Notes under the pieces: model-generated
Told to the model about the DNA's origin: nothing
Seen by the model: only the letters and a program-made list of their open reading frames with translations
Databases searched by the model: none
In this document: positions 60,270 through 64,000 of the stretch, in pieces
Layout of the letters: each line of letters opens with the position of its first letter
How positions within the stretch are numbered: the first letter of the stretch is position 1
Made by a program: the position numbers and the translations under genes
Source of the DNA: Paeniglutamicibacter kerguelensis
Lineage (GTDB): Bacteria; Actinomycetota; Actinomycetes; Actinomycetales; Micrococcaceae
Length of the DNA stretch: 64,000 nucleotides
Assembly: GCF_017876535.1 (NCBI RefSeq)
Contig: NZ_JAGIOF010000001.1
Coordinates: 248,001-312,000 of the forward strand
Direction of reading: 5' to 3'

Positions 60270-61475
60270 TTAGCTGGCGAACTCCGGGTCGGTGGCATCA
60301 AACTTGTCGCACCCATCCACGGCCGCACCCATTCGGTGGATCATGCCGGCCAAAACGGGCCCGGGTGTGGCGAAATTGAGCCTGACAAACCCACTGCCTC
60401 CCTTGCCGCAAGCGTTCCCGCTGGTCAGGGCGACCTGCGCTTCGGTGAGGAAGAATTGTGCAGGATTGGGTTCCAGCGCCAAGCGCGAAAAATCCAGCCA
60501 GGCGAGGTAAGTTCCTTGCGGCGCCTGGTACTTGACTTGCGGCAGGTGTTCGGCGATCAGGCGTCCGAGCAAGATTCGCGAGGCATCAAGGTAATCGATG
60601 ACTCCGTCAAGCCACCCCGAACCCGTTCGATAGGCTGCAGTCGTGGCAGCCAGCCCCACATTCGCCGCTGCATGTTCGGGGACGTCGCCTACGCGGGACC
60701 AAACCGTCCGGTCAACATCATTGGTCAAGACCAATTGCGCACATTTGAGCCCCGGCAGGTTGAAGGCCTTTGACGCGGCGACAGCAGTAATCGAGTGGCC
60801 GGCGGCGATCGCGCTTATGGATGCGTACGGGACATGCGTGGATCCCGAATAGACCAAGGGGGCATGGATTTCGTCAGAGAAAACCCGCGATCCGGTGGCC
60901 TCAACCAGCAACGAGATTCGTTGCAGTTCCTCCCGGGAATAGACCTTCCCGATGGGATTGTGGGGATTCACCAGGACAAGCAACGCCCCGCCGCCCAGGG
61001 CTTGTTCAAGGGCCGTCCAATCCAGCTCCCACCCGGTCTCGGTTTGGAGCATGGCGACCTGCTTGGAAATTCTGCCAAATCGCGAAGCCGCTGAAATGAA
61101 CGGCATGTAGGCGGGAGTGAGCAGCACCAGCGGGGCGTCCGGGCGGCGCTTGGGTGAAAAATGCATGATTGCCGCGTCAAGGGCTGCCGCAACGCTGTTG
61201 ATGGGTCGAATGTGTTCGCTTTCGACCTTCCAGCCGAAGCGGGCATCGAGCCATTGCGAGGTGGACTGCTGCATGTCGCGGATCAGGGAAGTCGGCGCGT
61301 ATCCGGTCAGCCCGCTGGCCAGTGTTTGCTGCGCTGCCTCGATGATGCCCGGGGCCGTTCCAAAATCCATTTCCGCTACCCAGGCCCCCAAAGTTCCCGG
61401 GTACTCGGTCCACTTCAATGACCCGTTGTGGCGGAGCTGATCAACGGTGAGGAGGTCAAATGGGTGGGCGGTCAT
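60270..61475 (-). CDS. PatB/MalY-type PLP aminotransferase (C-S beta-lyase)
   Basis: A 401-residue fold-type I PLP enzyme: AWVAEMDFGTAPGI, LVNPHNPIGKVYSREEL, VFSDEIHAPLVY and the PLP Lys in AASKAFNLPGLKCAQ. These match the MalY/PatB group, which cleaves cystathionine or cysteine conjugates to a thiol, pyruvate and ammonia. ATG 61475 has a weak ribosome site. It stands alone. Confidence 0.9.
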   Translation of the reverse strand: MTAHPFDLLTVDQLRHNGSLKWTEYPGTLGAWVAEMDFGTAPGIIEAAQQTLASGLTGYAPTSLIRDMQQSTSQWLDARFGWKVESEHIRPINSVAAALDAAIMHFSPKRRPDAPLVLLTPAYMPFISAASRFGRISKQVAMLQTETGWELDWTALEQALGGGALLVLVNPHNPIGKVYSREELQRISLLVEATGSRVFSDEIHAPLVYSGSTHVPYASISAIAAGHSITAVAASKAFNLPGLKCAQLVLTNDVDRTVWSRVGDVPEHAAANVGLAATTAAYRTGSGWLDGVIDYLDASRILLGRLIAEHLPQVKYQAPQGTYLAWLDFSRLALEPNPAQFFLTEAQVALTSGNACGKGGSGFVRLNFATPGPVLAGMIHRMGAAVDGCDKFDATDPEFAS

Positions 61476-61627
61476 TTAGCCAGCTTAGACTCGTTCGACC
61501 CCGAGCGGTACAAATCCTTCCCCTTTTCTGACCCCATAAGTCCGCTGCTTTCGATAGGTTGATACTCAGCACCCAAACACGGGAAATTTTGGACCGTGCA
61601 ACTCGTGGACGCCGGGAGGATGATCCC

Positions 61628-62170
61628 ATGACGCAAGGCCGCAATGAGACAGTTGAAGAGCGGCTGGACAGGAATTGGAACGAACTGCTGCAGGAACTCC
61701 GGGTCATGCAGACCGGAGTCCAGATACTTGCGGCGTTTCTGGTGGTGCTGCCCTTCCAGTCAAGATTCACGATTCTCAATGCCGCCGATCGAGTCTTTTA
61801 CATGGTCTTGCTGGTTTTCTCGGCCCTGTTGATTGTCCTGATCGTCACCCCGGTGGCGGTCCACCGGCACTTGTTCGGCCACCGGGTCAAGGTCACCACC
61901 GTGCGAATGGGCCATGCAATTTCCAAGATCGTCATTCCCTCGGTCGGCATTCTGGTTGCGGGCTGCGTCTGGTTTGTGGTGCAGGTGCTTGACGGGTGGG
62001 TCAGCGGGGTGATTGTGGGAGGTGCCACCATGCTGGCGGTCTTCATCCTTTTGTTTGCGCTTCCGCGCATCATCAAACCCAGTCTTTCGCTGTCGGATCC
62101 CGCCGACGAACCGGGCGCCGACGAGCCGGGCGCCGACGTGCCGGGCACCGACGTGCCGGGCACCGGTTAA
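61628..62170 (+). CDS. DUF6328-type membrane protein
   Basis: A 180-residue protein: an acidic N-terminal helix (RNETVEERLDRNWNELLQEL), then about four membrane helices (LAAFLVVLPFQSRF, VFYMVLLVFSALLIVLIVTP and onward, VAVHRHLFGHRVKV loop). This matches the DUF6328 group of actinobacterial proteins of unknown function. The C-terminus carries a short tandem repeat. ATG 61628 is 8 nt after GGAGG. Confidence 0.8.
   Translation: MTQGRNETVEERLDRNWNELLQELRVMQTGVQILAAFLVVLPFQSRFTILNAADRVFYMVLLVFSALLIVLIVTPVAVHRHLFGHRVKVTTVRMGHAISKIVIPSVGILVAGCVWFVVQVLDGWVSGVIVGGATMLAVFILLFALPRIIKPSLSLSDPADEPGADEPGADVPGTDVPGTG
62105..62164 (+). repeat. Four tandem 15-bp repeats in the DUF6328 gene
   Basis: Four copies encode D-E/V-PG-A/T-D-type units: DEPGA, DEPGA, DVPGT, DVPGT. 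Copies 1-2 and 3-4 are near identical in DNA, as expected from slippage. Copy number may vary between strains. Confidence 0.85.
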
Positions 62171-62173
62171 ACA

Positions 62174-62222
62174 CCGGCGGGCGGTGCGATCCTCGTTTTT
62201 CGAGGGTCGCACCGCCCGCCGG
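62174..62222. terminator. Bidirectional terminator
   Basis: A 22-bp stem (62174-62195 with 62201-62222) with one G-T wobble and a TTTTT loop, between the convergent DUF6328 and ROK genes. Confidence 0.9.
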
Positions 62223-62244
62223 GCATGCCTGGCCTGGTTGAGTT

Positions 62245-63144
62245 TTAGAGCAACGAGTCGGCGAACTGCGAGGCGCCGATGGCCACAGCGTCGGTTCCCA
62301 GTTCGCTCCGGAGAACCTGGACGGGGTTTCCGGAAATGGGAGGGGTCCTGCGCAGGGAGGCGTCCATGGCCGGCTGCAAAAGATCCCACGCATGGGCCAC
62401 GCCGCCGCCGATGATGAGCGCCGAGACATCCAGGATCCCCGATATCATCAGCGCTGCCTTCGCCAGCCCCGCACCCGCGTCGGCAAACAGCCCCGCGGCG
62501 ATGTCGTCGCCCTCCCGGGCCAGCCGGGCCACGTCCTTGGTGCTGATGGAGTCACCCGTCGCCAGGGCATAAAGCGAGGCGATGGAGCGGCCAGCGGCGA
62601 TCGTCTCCAGGTGGCCCTTGCGGCCGCAGGTGCACAACCGGTCGCCGAAGCCGGGGATGTGGCCGATTTCCGCCGCGGCCCCGTTTTCCCCGGTATGCAG
62701 GTCGGAGTTCAGGACCAGCCCGCCGCCCACGCCCGTTCCCAGGGCGATGCCGAAGAAGTTCTCCAGCCCCCGGCCGGCGCCGAAGCGCTGCTCGCCGAGC
62801 ACGAAGGCGGCCACGTCGTTGCCGACGCTGACCGGCATGGACAGGCTCGCATTGAGCCTCTCGCCCAGTGGGTAGCCCTCCCAGCCCGTGAACGAATCAC
62901 TGGCGGCCAGCACCACCCCGTCGGCGTCGATGACACCGGCGGCGCCCACCCCGGCAACGCGCGGGACCAGGCCTGAACGCTCCGTGGCCAGGGTTGCCAC
63001 CCGGCGGCAGGCCGCCACCATGGCATCCCCGCCGTGCTCGGCGGGCGTGTCGGTGCAGGCCCGGCCCTTGACGCTTCCATCGACATCCAGCACGACGGCG
63101 GAAATGCCGGTGCCGCCGATATCAATTCCCAGTCTTGGATACAC
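62245..63144 (-). CDS. ROK-family sugar kinase
   Basis: A 299-residue ROK kinase: GIDIGGTGISAVVLDVDG (phosphate 1), SVGNDVAAFVLGEQRFGAG (catalytic Asp in VGND), GIALGTGVGGGLV, and EIGHIPGFGDRLCTCGRKGHLE, which is the zinc-binding ROK signature. It phosphorylates glucose or a related sugar (glucose, N-acetylglucosamine or mannose) with ATP. GTG 63144 begins 2 nt after the ABC ATPase gene, so both are one operon; the sugar kinase may act on something taken up by that transporter. Confidence 0.92.
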   Translation of the reverse strand: MYPRLGIDIGGTGISAVVLDVDGSVKGRACTDTPAEHGGDAMVAACRRVATLATERSGLVPRVAGVGAAGVIDADGVVLAASDSFTGWEGYPLGERLNASLSMPVSVGNDVAAFVLGEQRFGAGRGLENFFGIALGTGVGGGLVLNSDLHTGENGAAAEIGHIPGFGDRLCTCGRKGHLETIAAGRSIASLYALATGDSISTKDVARLAREGDDIAAGLFADAGAGLAKAALMISGILDVSALIIGGGVAHAWDLLQPAMDASLRRTPPISGNPVQVLRSELGTDAVAIGASQFADSLL

Positions 63145-63146
63145 CG

Positions 63147-64000
63147 CTAGGAACCCCGGGTGCCGGAGGACAACAACAATGCGGTGCGCGCCTCGCGGCG
63201 CTGCCTTTGCACGATGGGGTTGGGCGATGGAACCGATGCCAGCAGGTGGCGGGTGTACGGCGCCTCCGGGCGCTGGAGCACCTTGGAGGAAAGGCCTGAC
63301 TCGATCACGTTTCCGTGCTGCATGACGGTGACGCGCTGGGACACCGAGTGCACCACCGCGAGGTCGTGGCTGATGAACAGGCAGCCGAAGCCGTGTTCCT
63401 TCTGCAGGTCGAGCAACAGGGTTAGCACCTCGTCCTGCACCGAGACGTCCAAGGCGCTGGTCGGCTCGTCGGCGATGAGCAGTTCCGGGGCCAGGGCCAG
63501 GGCGCGGGCCAGGCCGATGCGCTGGCGCTGGCCCCCGGAGAGCTCGTGCGGGTAGCGGTTGGCGTTGGCTGCCGGGAGGCGGACCGCCTCGAGCAGTTCG
63601 CGCACGCGGGCGTCGCGTTCGGCACGGCCCGGGCGCTTGCCGTTGACCCCGTGCATGACCAGTGGCTCGGCGATCGAGTCGCCCACCGTCATGCGCGGGT
63701 CAAGGGATCCGCCCGGATCCTGGAAGATGATGCCGATGCGCGAGCGCAGCTTGCGGATCTCGCGGGTCGAGGCCTTCAGCACGTTCCCACCGAAGAGGGT
63801 GATTTCGCCGCCGGTCACCGGGACCAGGCCCAGCGGGGCGCGGCCCAGCGTGGACTTGCCGGAGCCGGACTCGCCCACCAGGCCGACGATTTCGCCGCGG
63901 TTGATGACCAGGCCGGCCTGGTTGACGGCGCGCAGCTTGCGTCCGCCGCTGGTGTAGTCGACGCAGACCTCGCGCATGTCCAGCACCGGATCGACCAGCG
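63147..64000 (-). CDS. Oligopeptide/dipeptide-type ABC transporter ATPase (5' end outside window)
   Basis: The frame is open to the right edge (LVDPVLDMREV...), so the start is outside. At least 284 residues of an OppF/DppF-type ATPase: Walker A GESGSGKSTL, Q-loop IIFQDPGGSLDPRMTVGDSI, signature LSGGQRQRIGLARAL, Walker B ELLIADEPTSALDVSVQ, switch FISHDLAVVHSVS and the C-terminal APYTRHLLASVPSPNP. It energises import of peptides or other solutes by a membrane complex that must be encoded to the right. It overlaps nothing and is followed at once by the ROK kinase gene. Confidence 0.93.
   Translation of the reverse strand, partial: LVDPVLDMREVCVDYTSGGRKLRAVNQAGLVINRGEIVGLVGESGSGKSTLGRAPLGLVPVTGGEITLFGGNVLKASTREIRKLRSRIGIIFQDPGGSLDPRMTVGDSIAEPLVMHGVNGKRPGRAERDARVRELLEAVRLPAANANRYPHELSGGQRQRIGLARALALAPELLIADEPTSALDVSVQDEVLTLLLDLQKEHGFGCLFISHDLAVVHSVSQRVTVMQHGNVIESGLSSKVLQRPEAPYTRHLLASVPSPNPIVQRQRREARTALLLSSGTRGS

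Noticed and set aside
1..64000. CRISPR array, prophage, integrative element or tRNA-anchored island
   Set aside because: No spaced direct repeats, phage structural genes, integrase or tRNA were seen. Only one decayed transposase is present.

Overview
The window looks like chromosome of a high-GC actinobacterium, most likely a member of the Micrococcaceae (Arthrobacter and relatives). This rests on GC-rich codon use, many GTG/TTG starts, U-poor GC-rich hairpin terminators, an Rpf/LysM muralytic protein, a sigK-rskA pair with a FAS1 lipoprotein, and many small Micrococcales-type proteins. The genus is an inference. I see no rRNA, tRNA, CRISPR array, intact IS or prophage.

Layout. 1-1247: 5' part of a DUF3375/JetA gene running off the left edge, a likely start of a Wadjet (JetABCD) locus. 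1392-2737: a lipoprotein polysaccharide deacetylase broken by three frameshifts. 2914-5073: cyanate detoxification (cynT-cynS, divergent cynR). 5254-9718: aldo/keto reductase coupled to a RecB-like nuclease/helicase fusion. 10088-16965: two MarR-transporter modules around an amino-acid permease, a cache-domain sensor and a GntR regulator. 16937-21073: glutaminase-STAS-cNMP fusion, SGNH hydrolase and acyl-CoA synthetase. 21164-24214: DUF3105/DUF305 envelope cluster and an M50 protease. 24475-26223: an unrecognised 582-aa multidomain protein. 26401-29102: orphan HTH peptide, TIGR01777 epimerase, RarD-like permease. 29174-34574: phosphonate module (FAD oxidoreductase-phnD-phnC-phnE, divergent GntR-phosphonatase-like hydrolase). 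34743-35640: rpf with a long structured leader. 35816-37225: trimethylamine monooxygenase. 38150-42496: ArsR/SRPBCC pair, PaaX-like regulator with kynA, MFS transporter. 43122-46855: decayed gene, secreted sunset-domain protein and secreted HNH nuclease, formamidase-like hydrolase, cupin. 47066-50067: type III PKS, methyltransferase and flavin monooxygenase (srsABC-like phenolic lipid operon). 50541-54641: sigK regulon. 54665-64000: small proteins, FMN reductase, DUF998, an ISAzo13 transposase relic, PatB-type C-S lyase, DUF6328, ROK kinase and the start of a peptide ABC ATPase.

How it fits together. This is a metabolically versatile accessory stretch: nitrogen and phosphorus scavenging (cyanate, phosphonates, glutamine, trimethylamine, tryptophan), efflux, envelope chemistry, and two possible genome-protection genes. 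The clearest regulatory finding is a pair of near-identical promoters (CAATCC, 16 nt, CGAATA/G) in front of the FAS1 lipoprotein and the molybdoenzyme that flank sigK-rskA; they match the known SigK consensus closely. The most suggestive unexplained structures are a possible pseudoknotted leader before rpf and the 582-aa protein with a RelE-like C-terminus.
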